DNA from: Stenotrophomonas nitritireducens
GTDB taxonomy: Bacteria; Pseudomonadota; Gammaproteobacteria; Xanthomonadales; Xanthomonadaceae
DNA length: 64,000 nucleotides
NCBI RefSeq assembly: GCF_001700965.1
Contig: NZ_CP016756.1
Span: 3,214,501-3,278,500, forward strand
Direction of reading: 5' to 3'
In this document: positions 8,757 to 16,919 of the stretch, piece by piece
Position numbering within the stretch: the first letter of the stretch is position 1
Layout of the letters: every line of letters starts with the position of its first letter
The notes under the pieces: model-generated
Told to the model about the DNA's origin: nothing
Databases searched by the model: none
The model's input: the letters and a program-made list of their open reading frames with translations, nothing else
Made by a program: the position numbers and the translations under genes

Positions 8757-9247
8757 TGCGCTGGTTACGACATTTCTTTGCTCCCTCCGCGCATACCGCA
8801 TTCCCGGAACCCAGCCTGGACCGGATCGCCCACGCCATTGCCGACGGCGAGCGCCTGCACGGCGGGCAGGTGATGTTCGCGGTGGAATCCGATCTGCCGC
8901 TGACCTTGCTGTGGAAGGGCACCACCGCACGCGCCAGAGCCGAACATGCATTCGCCTTGCTGCGTACCTGGGATACCGAAGCCAACAACGGGGTGCTGAT
9001 CTACCTGTTGCTGGCCGACCATGCCATCGAAATCGTGGCCGACCGAGGCCTGCAGGCGCGCGTGGATGCCGCGCAATGGCAACTTATCTGCGACCACCTG
9101 CGTCAGCAGCTGAACGGAAACAGCCAGGAGGCGGCGGTATTGGCGGCAGTGGAAGAGGTCTCACAGTTGCTGGCCATGCACTTTCCGCCTGATCCGGCGG
9201 GGCGTCAGCGCAACGAGCTGCCTGACCGCCCGCAGGTCTTCGGCTGA
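8756..9247 (+). CDS. TPM-domain protein without signal peptide
   Basis: Protein of 163 residues carrying a second TPM domain. Its ATG overlaps the previous stop in TGATG (8754-8758), showing translational coupling. Visible motifs are IADGERLHGGQVMFAVES, TWDTEANNGVLIYLLLAD, HAIEIVADRGLQARVD and WQLICDHLRQQL. The central VLIYLLLADHAIEIVADRG copies the DGVLLLVAKDDRRVRIEPGYG region of the upstream protein, so the two share a fold. No signal peptide or convincing membrane helix is present, which suggests it acts on the cytoplasmic side of the LemA/TPM complex. Paired TPM genes, one exported and one not, are common next to LemA. Confidence 0.82.
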   Translation: MRWLRHFFAPSAHTAFPEPSLDRIAHAIADGERLHGGQVMFAVESDLPLTLLWKGTTARARAEHAFALLRTWDTEANNGVLIYLLLADHAIEIVADRGLQARVDAAQWQLICDHLRQQLNGNSQEAAVLAAVEEVSQLLAMHFPPDPAGRQRNELPDRPQVFG

Positions 9248-9313
9248 ACCATGGGTTGAGTGGCAAGGGCTGCTACCCCGAGAATAGGGACTGGTTCGCC
9301 TGACAGTGCACAC

Positions 9314-10222
9314 ATGCTCTTTCTACATGACATAGATCCCATCGCTTTCTCGCTGGGGCCGATCGATGTGCACTGGTACGGCATCATGTACCTGCTCGGC
9401 TTCGCCGCCGCCTGGTGGTTGGGCCGCTCGCGCATTCTTGCCGGGCGCCTGCCGGGCGTGGACATGAACGGCTTCTCCGACCTGCTGTTCTACGCGATGC
9501 TGGGCGTGGTGCTGGGCGGACGCATCGGCTACATGCTGTTCTACGCCACTGCCGATTTCCTCAACAATCCGCTGATCCTGCTGCGGGTCTGGGAAGGCGG
9601 CATGAGTTTCCACGGTGGCCTGCTCGGTGTGCTGATCGCCGGCGCTTGGTGGACGCGCAAGTACAAACTGCATTTCTTCGACACCATCGACTTCGTCGCG
9701 CCGCTGGTGCCGCTGGGCCTGGGCTTCGGCCGCCTTGGCAACTTCATTGGTGGTGAGCTGTATGGCAAGTTCACCAATGGCGGTTGGGGCGTGGTGTTCC
9801 CGCATTCGCCGCTGAAGGACATCCCGGCCGGCTTGCCGGCGATGGAGCAGCTGCTGTCCGCTGCGCAGATCCAGCAGGATTACGCTGCCGGCCTGCTCAC
9901 CCAATACGCACGCCACCCCTCGCAGCTGTATGAAGCGCTGCTGGAAGGCCTGGTGATGTTCCTGGTGCTGTGGTTCTACTCGATGAAGCCGCGCCCGCGT
10001 TATGCGGTGTCCGGCCTGTTCGCGCTGATGTACGGTTGTTTCCGCTTCCTGGTCGAGTTCGTGCGCATGCCCGACAACGGCATCTATGTCGCGTTCGACT
10101 GGTTGACCCGTGGCCAGATCCTGAGCCTGCCGTTGATCGTGCTGGGCTTGGTGCTGCTGGCAATGTCGCGGCGTGCGCCGGTATTGCAGCCGGTGCTCCC
10201 ACTGGAAGAGAAGAAGGCATGA
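9314..10222 (+). CDS. lgt: Prolipoprotein diacylglyceryl transferase
   Basis: Essential inner-membrane enzyme of 302 residues that transfers diacylglycerol from phosphatidylglycerol to the lipobox Cys of prolipoproteins. The Lgt signature is [19 protein letters not shown], and [11 protein letters not shown] near residue 20 is equally diagnostic. About seven membrane helices are visible. The ATG at 9314 gives the usual family start ([17 protein letters not shown]); an in-frame upstream extension has no homologous look. The stop overlaps the thyA start by four bases (ATGA), so lgt and thyA are co-translated, an order shared with many proteobacteria. Several lipoproteins in this window are its expected substrates. 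Confidence 0.95.
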   Translation: MLFLHDIDPIAFSLGPIDVHWYGIMYLLGFAAAWWLGRSRILAGRLPGVDMNGFSDLLFYAMLGVVLGGRIGYMLFYATADFLNNPLILLRVWEGGMSFHGGLLGVLIAGAWWTRKYKLHFFDTIDFVAPLVPLGLGFGRLGNFIGGELYGKFTNGGWGVVFPHSPLKDIPAGLPAMEQLLSAAQIQQDYAAGLLTQYARHPSQLYEALLEGLVMFLVLWFYSMKPRPRYAVSGLFALMYGCFRFLVEFVRMPDNGIYVAFDWLTRGQILSLPLIVLGLVLLAMSRRAPVLQPVLPLEEKKA

Positions 10223-11013
10223 AGCAATATCTGGATCTGCTGCAGCATGTGATGGAGCACGGTACCGAGAAATCGGACCGCACCGGCACCGGCACGCGCA
10301 GCGTGTTTGGTTGGCAGATGCGCTTCGACCTCAACCAGGGTTTCCCGCTGGTCACCACCAAGAAGCTGCACCTGCGCTCGATCATCCATGAGCTGTTGTG
10401 GTTCCTGAAGGGCGATACCAATATCGCCTACCTGAAGGACAACAAGGTCAACATCTGGGACGAGTGGGCCGATGCCAATGGCGATCTCGGCCCGGTGTAT
10501 GGCAAGCAATGGCGCAGCTGGGCTACCGCCGATGGCCGCGAAATCGACCAGATGCAGTGGCTGGTGGAAGAAATCAAGCGCAATCCCGATTCGCGGCGGC
10601 TGGTGGTCAGCGCCTGGAACGTGGGCGAGCTGTCGCAGATGGCGTTGATGCCCTGCCACAACCTGTTCCAGTTCTATGTGGTCGACGGCAAGCTCAGCTG
10701 CCAGTTGTACCAGCGCAGCGGTGACATCTTCCTCGGCGTGCCGTTCAACATCGCCAGCTATGCCTTGTTGACGCACATGGTGGCGCAGGCCACGGGCCTG
10801 GGCGTGGGTGATTTCGTGCACACGCTGGGCGATGCGCACATCTATTCCAACCACTACGAACAGGCACGCGAACAGCTGTCACGCACGCCGCGCGCGCTGC
10901 CCAAACTGTGGTTGAACCCGGACGTGACCGACCTGTTCGGCTTCCAGTTCGATGACATCCGCATCGATGGCTACGATCCGCATCCGGCCATCAAGGCGCC
11001 GGTGGCGGTGTGA
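10219..11013 (+). CDS. thyA: Thymidylate synthase
   Basis: Cytosolic enzyme of 264 residues, the same length as the E. coli protein, that methylates dUMP to dTMP with methylenetetrahydrofolate and releases dihydrofolate. The catalytic Cys is in [13 protein letters not shown], near residue 146. Other signatures are [49 protein letters not shown] and [12 protein letters not shown]. It overlaps lgt by four bases upstream and folA follows at once, so the enzyme making dihydrofolate is coupled to the one that reduces it back. Confidence 0.97.
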   Translation: MKQYLDLLQHVMEHGTEKSDRTGTGTRSVFGWQMRFDLNQGFPLVTTKKLHLRSIIHELLWFLKGDTNIAYLKDNKVNIWDEWADANGDLGPVYGKQWRSWATADGREIDQMQWLVEEIKRNPDSRRLVVSAWNVGELSQMALMPCHNLFQFYVVDGKLSCQLYQRSGDIFLGVPFNIASYALLTHMVAQATGLGVGDFVHTLGDAHIYSNHYEQAREQLSRTPRALPKLWLNPDVTDLFGFQFDDIRIDGYDPHPAIKAPVAV

Positions 11014-11021
11014 GCGGGAAA

Positions 11022-11513
11022 ATGAAGCTGTCGATGATCGCCGCACTGGATCGTAATCACGGCATTGGCCATGACAATGCGATGCCGTGGCATCTGCCGG
11101 ATGACTTCAAGCACTTCAAGGCGCTGACCTTGGGCAAGCCCATTGTGATGGGGCGCAAGACCGCGCAGTCGCTGGGACGCGCGCTGCCGGGGCGGGCCAA
11201 CCTGGTGTTGACCCGCAGCGGCCAGGTGCCGTTTGCCGGCATGCAGGCGGTGGCTTCGCTGGATGAGGCGCGCGCGATTGCCGGCGGCGAAGGTGCTGAT
11301 GAGTTGTGCGTGATCGGCGGCGGCGAGATCTATCGCCTGCTGATGGATCAGGCCACCGATCTGTACCTGACCTTGGTGGATACCGAGGTGGTGGCCGATA
11401 CGCATTTCCCGGAGGTTGATCCGGCGTTGTGGCGCGAAGTGGATAGTCAGGTGCATGCAGCCGATGAGCGGCATGCGTTCTCTTTCCGGTTCGTGCATTA
11501 CGTGCGGCGCTGA
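11022..11513 (+). CDS. folA: Dihydrofolate reductase
   Basis: Cytosolic reductase of 163 residues that regenerates tetrahydrofolate with NADPH and is the target of trimethoprim. Motifs are IAALDRNHGIGHDNAMPWHL, with the active-site Asp in the following PDD, then GKPIVMGRKTAQSLGRALPG for NADPH and VIGGGEIY. The ATG at 11022 follows GCGGGA; a GTG at 11010, overlapping the thyA stop, is an alternative that adds four residues. It forms an operon with lgt and thyA. Downstream lies a 65-base palindrome, then a convergent gene. Confidence 0.94.
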   Translation: MKLSMIAALDRNHGIGHDNAMPWHLPDDFKHFKALTLGKPIVMGRKTAQSLGRALPGRANLVLTRSGQVPFAGMQAVASLDEARAIAGGEGADELCVIGGGEIYRLLMDQATDLYLTLVDTEVVADTHFPEVDPALWREVDSQVHAADERHAFSFRFVHYVRR

Positions 11514-11540
11514 GCCGGTTTCGAGCTGAAGCTCAAAGCT

Positions 11541-11605
11541 TACCCCTCCCCAGCCCGTCCGGCCCGAAGGCTATGCCTTCGGGCCGGACGGGCTGGGGAG
11601 GGGTA
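11541..11605. terminator. 65-base perfect palindrome between convergent genes, likely bidirectional terminator
   Basis: Two 31-base arms (11541-11571 and 11575-11605) are perfect reverse complements around the loop TAT. The left arm includes CCCTCCCCAGCCCGTCCGG and then CCCGAAGGC. There is no T-run, so it may be a REP-type element rather than a classic terminator. It lies between folA and the convergent DUF1287 gene, where transcripts from both sides would fold it. Confidence 0.6.
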
Positions 11606-11668
11606 GCTTGTAGCTTGTAGCTCGTTGCTCTCAGCTCCCAGCGCTTCACTGAACCCCAACCCCAACAA

Positions 11669-12313
11669 TCATCCCGGCATCCGGTAATGCCCAATGATCG
11701 TGTGCCGGAACAGCAGGTCCTGCTCCTGCGTGCCCTGCACAATATTGTGCAGTACCAGCGGCGTGCCGTCGGCCAGTCGCCGATCCGAGACGATGCCCAC
11801 GTGCAGCAGGCCGTTGCCATTGAGCTTCCAGGCCACGATGTCCCCGGCGGCGTAGTCGTCTGCGCGGGTGCTGATAGGTAGCTCCCAGCCTTGGCGCTGG
11901 AACCAGCGCATCTGGTTGGGGACGCGGCGGTGGTCGATGTTCCGGTCTGGCCGCGACAGGCCCCATAACTGCGGATAGGCAGCGAAATCCCCACGCATGT
12001 CTTCGTGGATGCGCTGCTGCAGATCCAGCTGCTGCGTGCGCAGGGCGCGGATCACCACATCGGTGCAGACGCCGCGATCCGATGGCGGGTCGCCATTGGG
12101 ATAGCGCAGGGAAAAGTACGCCGGGTCGTAGCGGGTGGTGATTCCGATCTGTGTGCGGGCGGCCGCAACCAGCGGCGGCGAAGCGCGCGGCGCAGTGGCC
12201 GGTTCGGGCTGGGATTGTGCTTGCGGAGCAGTATCGCTGCCTTCGCTTTGCGGACGGCAGCCAGCAAGCAATGCGCTGGCCATCAGCAGCAAGGCTGATG
12301 GCCAGCGAGTCAT
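11669..12313 (-). CDS. DUF1287 lipoprotein
   Basis: Exported lipoprotein of 214 residues; signal MTRWPSALLLMASALLAGCR has a clear lipobox LAGC. After a low-complexity Gln/Pro linker the DUF1287 domain (about 48-212) shows AARTQIGITTRYDPAYFSLR, GVCTDVVIRALR with a conserved Cys, DDYAAGDIVAWKL and HVGIVSDRR. The Cys-Asp, GDIVAWKL and H-V-G-I arrangement resembles NlpC/P60-like Cys peptidases or transglutaminase folds, so a cell-wall hydrolase is plausible but unproven. The start overlaps the apaH stop by four bases, making it the last gene of the lptD-surA-pdxA-rsmA-apaGH run. Confidence 0.85.
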   Translation of the reverse strand: MTRWPSALLLMASALLAGCRPQSEGSDTAPQAQSQPEPATAPRASPPLVAAARTQIGITTRYDPAYFSLRYPNGDPPSDRGVCTDVVIRALRTQQLDLQQRIHEDMRGDFAAYPQLWGLSRPDRNIDHRRVPNQMRWFQRQGWELPISTRADDYAAGDIVAWKLNGNGLLHVGIVSDRRLADGTPLVLHNIVQGTQEQDLLFRHTIIGHYRMPG

Positions 12314-13317
12314 GCGGCCGGCCCGTTGTTGTCGGGCGTGGGCGTGCTGTTGTTGCCGTTCCTGCCGCGCGGGCGGTGGCGACGCGGGCGACGGCGTTGC
12401 TCGCCGCTGCGGGTTTCGGGTTTGGGCTCTGGCTTGGCTTCCGTTTTTGCTTCGGTCCGTGGCCTGCGCGGTGGGTGCTGGCCCGGCACCGGTGCCGGCA
12501 CATCGCGGCCCGGAACCTGCACCACGCGCAGGTCTTCACTGTCCAACTGCAGGGCGGTGAGCTTGCCGCCCCAGACTGCACCGGTATCGATGGCGTGCAC
12601 GCCCTGGGTGATGGTCAGGCCCAGCGCCGACCAATGGCCGCAGACCATCTTCAGTTCGCGCTCGACCCGCCCCGGTACTTCAAACCAGGGGTACATGCCC
12701 TGCGGCTGGGTGCCGGGCGTGCCCTTGTCTTCCATGCCGATACGCCCACTCGGGGTGCAGTAACGCATGCGGGTGAAGATGTTGATGATGGCGCGCGAGC
12801 GGTCATAGCCACTCAGGCCCGGCGACCAGGCCGGCTTGTCGCCGTACATGTTGCGGAACAGTTTGCGGTAGCCGTTGCCATGCAGCTGCTGTTCGACTTC
12901 GCGGGCATGCTTTTCGGCCAGCGCCACGGTCCACTTGGGGGCCAGACCGGCATGGAACATCATCCAGCCCAGTTCGCGGTCCACGTGCACCAGCTTCTGC
13001 AGGCGCAGCCAATCCAGCAGTACGTCGCGGTCCTCGGCCAGCACGATGCGCTGCAGGTCCGGGTTGACCTTGCGCTGTTCCTCTTCGCTGCGCGCACCGA
13101 TGGCCAGCAACGACAGGTCGTGGTTGCCGAGCACGGTAACGCTGTGCTCGCGCAGTGAATGCACCAGCCGCAGCGTCTCCAGCGATTGCCCGCCACGGTT
13201 GACCAGGTCACCGGCAAACCACAGTTTGTCCGCAGCCGGGTCGAAGTTGATTTTCTCCAGCAGCCGCTGGGTGACGTCGTAGCAGCCCTGCAGGTCGCCG
13301 ATTGCCCAGGTCGCCAT
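12310..13317 (-). CDS. apaH: Symmetrical Ap4A hydrolase with extra basic tail
   Basis: Metallophosphatase that splits diadenosine tetraphosphate to two ADP and can decap Np4-capped RNA in E. coli. Metal-binding motifs are all present: GDLQGC, GDLVNRG, GNHDLSLLA, MFHAGLAP and GHWSALG. The catalytic part ends near residue 272, matching the usual length of about 280. Residues 273-335 are an added tail, first Pro/Lys/Glu repeats (TEAKTEAKPEPKPE), then Arg-rich (RRRPRRHRPRGR), then Asn/Pro. It is in frame with no sign of a frameshift. The tail looks disordered and RNA-binding. The start overlaps the apaG stop by one base. Confidence 0.93.
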   Translation of the reverse strand: MATWAIGDLQGCYDVTQRLLEKINFDPAADKLWFAGDLVNRGGQSLETLRLVHSLREHSVTVLGNHDLSLLAIGARSEEEQRKVNPDLQRIVLAEDRDVLLDWLRLQKLVHVDRELGWMMFHAGLAPKWTVALAEKHAREVEQQLHGNGYRKLFRNMYGDKPAWSPGLSGYDRSRAIINIFTRMRYCTPSGRIGMEDKGTPGTQPQGMYPWFEVPGRVERELKMVCGHWSALGLTITQGVHAIDTGAVWGGKLTALQLDSEDLRVVQVPGRDVPAPVPGQHPPRRPRTEAKTEAKPEPKPETRSGEQRRRPRRHRPRGRNGNNSTPTPDNNGPAA

Positions 13318-13700
13318 CAGTGCAGCGTCCTGGGAATGGCCAGCACGAACGGCGCGATCGGCGCGGCAAACTCGGTGCCGTCGTCGGCGATCATGTCGTA
13401 GTGCCCTTGCATGGTGCCGCGCTCGGTGCCGAGCATCACCCCGGAGGTGTAACGGAATTCTTCGCCGGGGCGCAGCCGTGGTTGCTCGCCCACCACGCCT
13501 TCGCCATCAACGTGCTCGACCCGGCCTTCACCGTCGGTGATGCGCCAGTGGCGGCTGATCAGCCGGGCCGGCATGGTGCCGCGGTTGTGGATGCGGATCG
13601 TGTAGGCGAACGCAAAGCGCCCGTCTTCAGGGGCCGACTGGTCGTCGATGAAACGAGGCGAGACCTCGATCTCGATCGCATAGTGGCGGGTGTCTTCCAT
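13317..13700 (-). CDS. apaG: ApaG protein
   Basis: Small protein of 127 residues with the fibronectin-like DUF525 fold. Motifs include [29 protein letters not shown] and [17 protein letters not shown], the last being the family hallmark. Its biochemical role is unsettled; the fold is also found in eukaryotic F-box proteins and PolDIP2. The ATG at 13700 is chosen because it begins the conserved domain; the frame stays open far upstream over rsmA. The gene lies between rsmA and apaH as in E. coli and many relatives, within one operon. Confidence 0.93.
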   Translation of the reverse strand: MEDTRHYAIEIEVSPRFIDDQSAPEDGRFAFAYTIRIHNRGTMPARLISRHWRITDGEGRVEHVDGEGVVGEQPRLRPGEEFRYTSGVMLGTERGTMQGHYDMIADDGTEFAAPIAPFVLAIPRTLH

Positions 13701-13749
13701 GGGGGGAGTGTAAGCAAAAGCGGGTGATCGGTTTGCGTGTGTGCTGCGC

Positions 13750-14556
13750 TTATTCGTGCGGCAGGTTGGCAAGCCTGATGAAATCGGCAACTTCCAGCTG
13801 TTCGGCGCGGGCATCGCTGCGTACGCCGGCAGCTTCGAACTGTGCCTGGTCGATGACGCCGTTGAGCGCATTGCGCAGCGTCTTGCGGCGCTGGCCGAAG
13901 GCGGCCCTGACCACGTCGGCAAAGCGCTTGCGGTCGTTGATGCCCACCGTGGCCGGATCACGCGGCACCAGCCGCACCACGGCCGAATCCACCTTCGGCG
14001 GCGGCCGGAACGCGCCCGGCGGCACCACGAACAGTGCGCGTACCTCGCAGAACGCCTGCAGCATCACGCTCAGGCGGCCGTAGACCTTGCTGCCCGGGCC
14101 GGCGGCCATGCGGTCGACCACTTCCTTCTGCAGCATGAAGGTCATGTCCGAGATCGCGGCGGCGTGGTCCAGTGCATGGAACAGGATCGGCGAGGAGATG
14201 TTGTAGGGCAGGTTGCCTACCAGGCGGATGGTGCCGCCGGCGGCCAGCTCGGTGAAGTTCACCCGCAGCACGTCGCTGTGGACGATGGTCAGCTCGCCCA
14301 GCGGGGCGGCGGCTTCGGTCAGCGGCGCGATCAGGTCGCGATCGAACTCGATCACGGTCAGCCTGGGGTGGCGGCGCAGCAGCGGGAACGTGATGGCGCC
14401 CTGACCCGGGCCGATCTCGACCAGACGGTCGTCGCCCTTGGGGTCAACCGCCAGCACGATCTTCTCGACGTAGTACTTGTCCGCCAGAAAGTGCTGGCCC
14501 AGCTGCTTCTTGGCCGGGGCGGTGAAGCCGGTGCGCGGGGAATAATCTGAATTCAT
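13750..14556 (-). CDS. rsmA: 16S rRNA dimethyladenosine transferase
   Basis: SAM-dependent methyltransferase (KsgA) of 268 residues that dimethylates two adjacent adenosines in the 3' hairpin of 16S rRNA; loss gives kasugamycin resistance. Motifs are [19 protein letters not shown], the SAM-binding [15 protein letters not shown], catalytic [13 protein letters not shown] and the RNA-binding [19 protein letters not shown]. Its start overlaps the pdxA stop by four bases, so it is translationally coupled. The order pdxA-rsmA-apaG-apaH matches E. coli. Confidence 0.96.
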   Translation of the reverse strand: MNSDYSPRTGFTAPAKKQLGQHFLADKYYVEKIVLAVDPKGDDRLVEIGPGQGAITFPLLRRHPRLTVIEFDRDLIAPLTEAAAPLGELTIVHSDVLRVNFTELAAGGTIRLVGNLPYNISSPILFHALDHAAAISDMTFMLQKEVVDRMAAGPGSKVYGRLSVMLQAFCEVRALFVVPPGAFRPPPKVDSAVVRLVPRDPATVGINDRKRFADVVRAAFGQRRKTLRNALNGVIDQAQFEAAGVRSDARAEQLEVADFIRLANLPHE

Positions 14557-15533
14557 GCGGTGATTTTACGTTGTGCAGCCAGCTGCGCGCATAAAGCGGT
14601 GGCAGCCAGCAGGCTGGAAGGGTCGGCCAAGCCCTTGCCGGCCAGGTCCAGGGCGGTGCCATGGTCTACCGCGACGCGCGGGTAGGGCAGGCCCAGGGTG
14701 ATGTTTGTGGCCTGCTCGAAGCCGCTGTATTTGAGCACCGGCAGGCCTTGGTCGTGGTACATCGCCAGCACCGCGTCGAATCCGGCCAGTTTGGCCGGCA
14801 GGAAGGCGGTATCGGCCGGGAGCGGCCCGATCAGATCCAGGCCTTCGCCGCGCAGCTGCTCGAGCAGCGGGATGATCAGGTCCAGCTCTTCGCGGCCCAG
14901 ATGCCCGTCTTCACCGGCATGCGGGTTCAGCCCGAGCACGGCAATGCGCGGCGCGGCCAGACCGAAGTCGCGGCGCAGGGCGCTGTGGATGGTGTAGATG
15001 ACCTTGCGTAGGCTGTCGGCGCTGATGGCATCGGCAACCTCGCGCAGCGGCAGGTGGGTGGTGGCCAGCGCGACGCGCACGATGTCATTGGCCAGCATCA
15101 TCACCACCTCGACACCGGCCTGGTTGGCCAGCAGCTCGGTGGTGCCGCTATAGGCGATGCCGCCCTGGTTGATCACCGCCTTGTGCACCGGGCCGGTGAC
15201 CACGCCGTCGAGGCTGCCATCCAGGCAGGCCTGGCCGGCGCCGAGCAGGGCATCGATCACCGCCCGCGCGTTGCGGGGGTCGGCCTGGCCGAACCGGGAG
15301 GGCGTGGCGTTGCGGACTTCACGCAGACGCAGGTCGCCGGGGTGGCGGGCGTGTGCGTGTTCAGGCAGCAGCTGCAGCGGCAGATTCAGCGCGCGGGCGG
15401 CGGCCTGCAGGGTATCGGGGTCCGCAAACGCCAACAGCCGGCAGTCACTGCGCGGCTGTTGGGCAAGACGTATGCAAAGTTCCGGGCCGATCCCGGAGGG
15501 CTCGCCCGGAACCAGAGCGAGCTGGGCAGCCAT
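14553..15533 (-). CDS. pdxA: 4-hydroxythreonine-4-phosphate dehydrogenase
   Basis: NAD-dependent enzyme of 326 residues in pyridoxal 5'-phosphate synthesis (DXP-dependent route). Family motifs are PGEPSGIGPELCIRLAQQ, VVTGPVHKAVINQGGIAYSG, TTHLPLREV, GLNPHAGEDGHLGREE, GPLPADTAF and the metal-binding MYHDQGLPVLKY. It begins three bases after the surA stop and its stop overlaps rsmA. In E. coli pdxA also sits directly behind surA. Confidence 0.96.
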   Translation of the reverse strand: MAAQLALVPGEPSGIGPELCIRLAQQPRSDCRLLAFADPDTLQAAARALNLPLQLLPEHAHARHPGDLRLREVRNATPSRFGQADPRNARAVIDALLGAGQACLDGSLDGVVTGPVHKAVINQGGIAYSGTTELLANQAGVEVVMMLANDIVRVALATTHLPLREVADAISADSLRKVIYTIHSALRRDFGLAAPRIAVLGLNPHAGEDGHLGREELDLIIPLLEQLRGEGLDLIGPLPADTAFLPAKLAGFDAVLAMYHDQGLPVLKYSGFEQATNITLGLPYPRVAVDHGTALDLAGKGLADPSSLLAATALCAQLAAQRKITA

Positions 15534-15536
15534 GGA

Positions 15537-16919
15537 TCAGGGCTTGGCCGGTTCAGCCGGCGTGCTGGCTGGCGTACTTGCCGGAGTACTGGCTGAATCT
15601 GCGTTGCCTTCGGCACGGTCACCGCTGCGGAAGCTGACGTAGGCTTCGCCACGCAGCTCCTGCAGGAAGCGGTTGTACTCGTCGTCCAGCTTGCGGCGGC
15701 CGATCTGTTCACGGATCTGCGCACGCTTGTTGTTGTCGCTGACGTCGGTCTGGCGCGAACCCACGCGCTGCACGATGTGCCAGCCGGCGTCGGTGCGGAA
15801 CGGGGTGCCTACGCCGTTGTCGGCCAGGCCTTCAACCTGCTTGCCGAACTCCGGACCAAACGCATCGGCCGGGAACCAGCCCAGGTCACCGCCCTGGCCA
15901 CGGCTGTTGGTGTCGTCGGAGGACTCCTTGGCCACGGCCTGGAAGTCGGCACCGCCGTTGATGCGTGCACGCAGGGTCTCGATCTTGGCCTTGGCGGCGG
16001 CATCATCGACCTGGTCGGTGACCCGCACCAGGATGTGGCGGGCGTGGTATTCGGTGACCTTCTGGCCGTCGCCGCCGGCGTTGCCGTCACGCACTTCCAC
16101 CAGCTTGAGCAGCTGGAAGCCGCTCGGGCCACGGATCGGGCCAAGCACGTCGCCGGCCTTCATGGTCTTGATCTGGTTGGCGAACGCATTGGGGATTTCG
16201 TCGGCACTGCGCCAGCCCAGGTCGCCGCCTTCCAGCGCGTTGGGGCTGTCCGAGTAGCGGACGGCGGCAGCGGAGAAGTCCAGCTCGCCCTTGTCCAGCA
16301 GGCCCTTGACGCCGTCGACCTTGCTCTGGCCGGTGGCGATCTGCTCGGCGCTGGCGCCTTCCGGCAGTGCGATCAGGATATGTGCCAGATGGAACTGGGC
16401 ACCGCCGGCGTTCTGCTGGGCCAGTGCGGCATCCACTTCACCTTCGCTGACGCTGATGCGGCTCTGCGCGAAGCTCTGACGCAGGCGCTGGGTGATGATT
16501 TCCTCGCGCACCGAGTTGCGGAAGTCGGAGAAACCGATGCCGTCCTGGGTCAGGCGCTGGCGCAGGCCATCGACCGTGGTGCCGTTCTGCTGGGCGATGC
16601 TGCTGATGGCGTGGTTCAGTTCCTCGTCGCTGACGCGGATGCCACTGCCGTCGGCGCGTGCCACCTGCAGCTTGACCAGCACCAGGCGCTCGAGCACCTG
16701 CCGTTCCAGCACCGCGTCAGGCGGCAACTGGGCCTCGCGGCCGGCGTACTGGCTCTTGATGTTGGCAACCGCACGCTGCAGTTCGCTCTGCAGGATCACG
16801 CCCTCGTCAACGACGGCGGCGATGCGATCCAGCGGTTGCGTCTGCTGTGCAACAGCCGGGGCGGCAACGCCGGAGAACGCCAGCAAGGTGGCGAGAACTG
16901 CAGGAAGGGTCTTGGTCAT
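15537..16919 (-). CDS. surA: Periplasmic chaperone / peptidyl-prolyl isomerase SurA
   Basis: Periplasmic chaperone of 460 residues that guides unfolded beta-barrel proteins to the BAM complex. A signal peptide ends near AVAQ (residue 25). The chaperone core has DRIAAVVDEGVILQSELQRA, then two parvulin domains: FHLAHILIALPEGA with GGDLGWRSADEIPNAF, and YHARHILVRVTDQ with GGDLGWFPADAFGPEF. The C-terminus has an extra Ser-Thr-Pro-Ala repeat (STPASTPASTPAEPAKP) absent from the E. coli protein. The ATG overlaps the lptD stop by four bases, tying SurA to its most important client, LptD. Confidence 0.96.
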   Translation of the reverse strand: MTKTLPAVLATLLAFSGVAAPAVAQQTQPLDRIAAVVDEGVILQSELQRAVANIKSQYAGREAQLPPDAVLERQVLERLVLVKLQVARADGSGIRVSDEELNHAISSIAQQNGTTVDGLRQRLTQDGIGFSDFRNSVREEIITQRLRQSFAQSRISVSEGEVDAALAQQNAGGAQFHLAHILIALPEGASAEQIATGQSKVDGVKGLLDKGELDFSAAAVRYSDSPNALEGGDLGWRSADEIPNAFANQIKTMKAGDVLGPIRGPSGFQLLKLVEVRDGNAGGDGQKVTEYHARHILVRVTDQVDDAAAKAKIETLRARINGGADFQAVAKESSDDTNSRGQGGDLGWFPADAFGPEFGKQVEGLADNGVGTPFRTDAGWHIVQRVGSRQTDVSDNNKRAQIREQIGRRKLDDEYNRFLQELRGEAYVSFRSGDRAEGNADSASTPASTPASTPAEPAKP

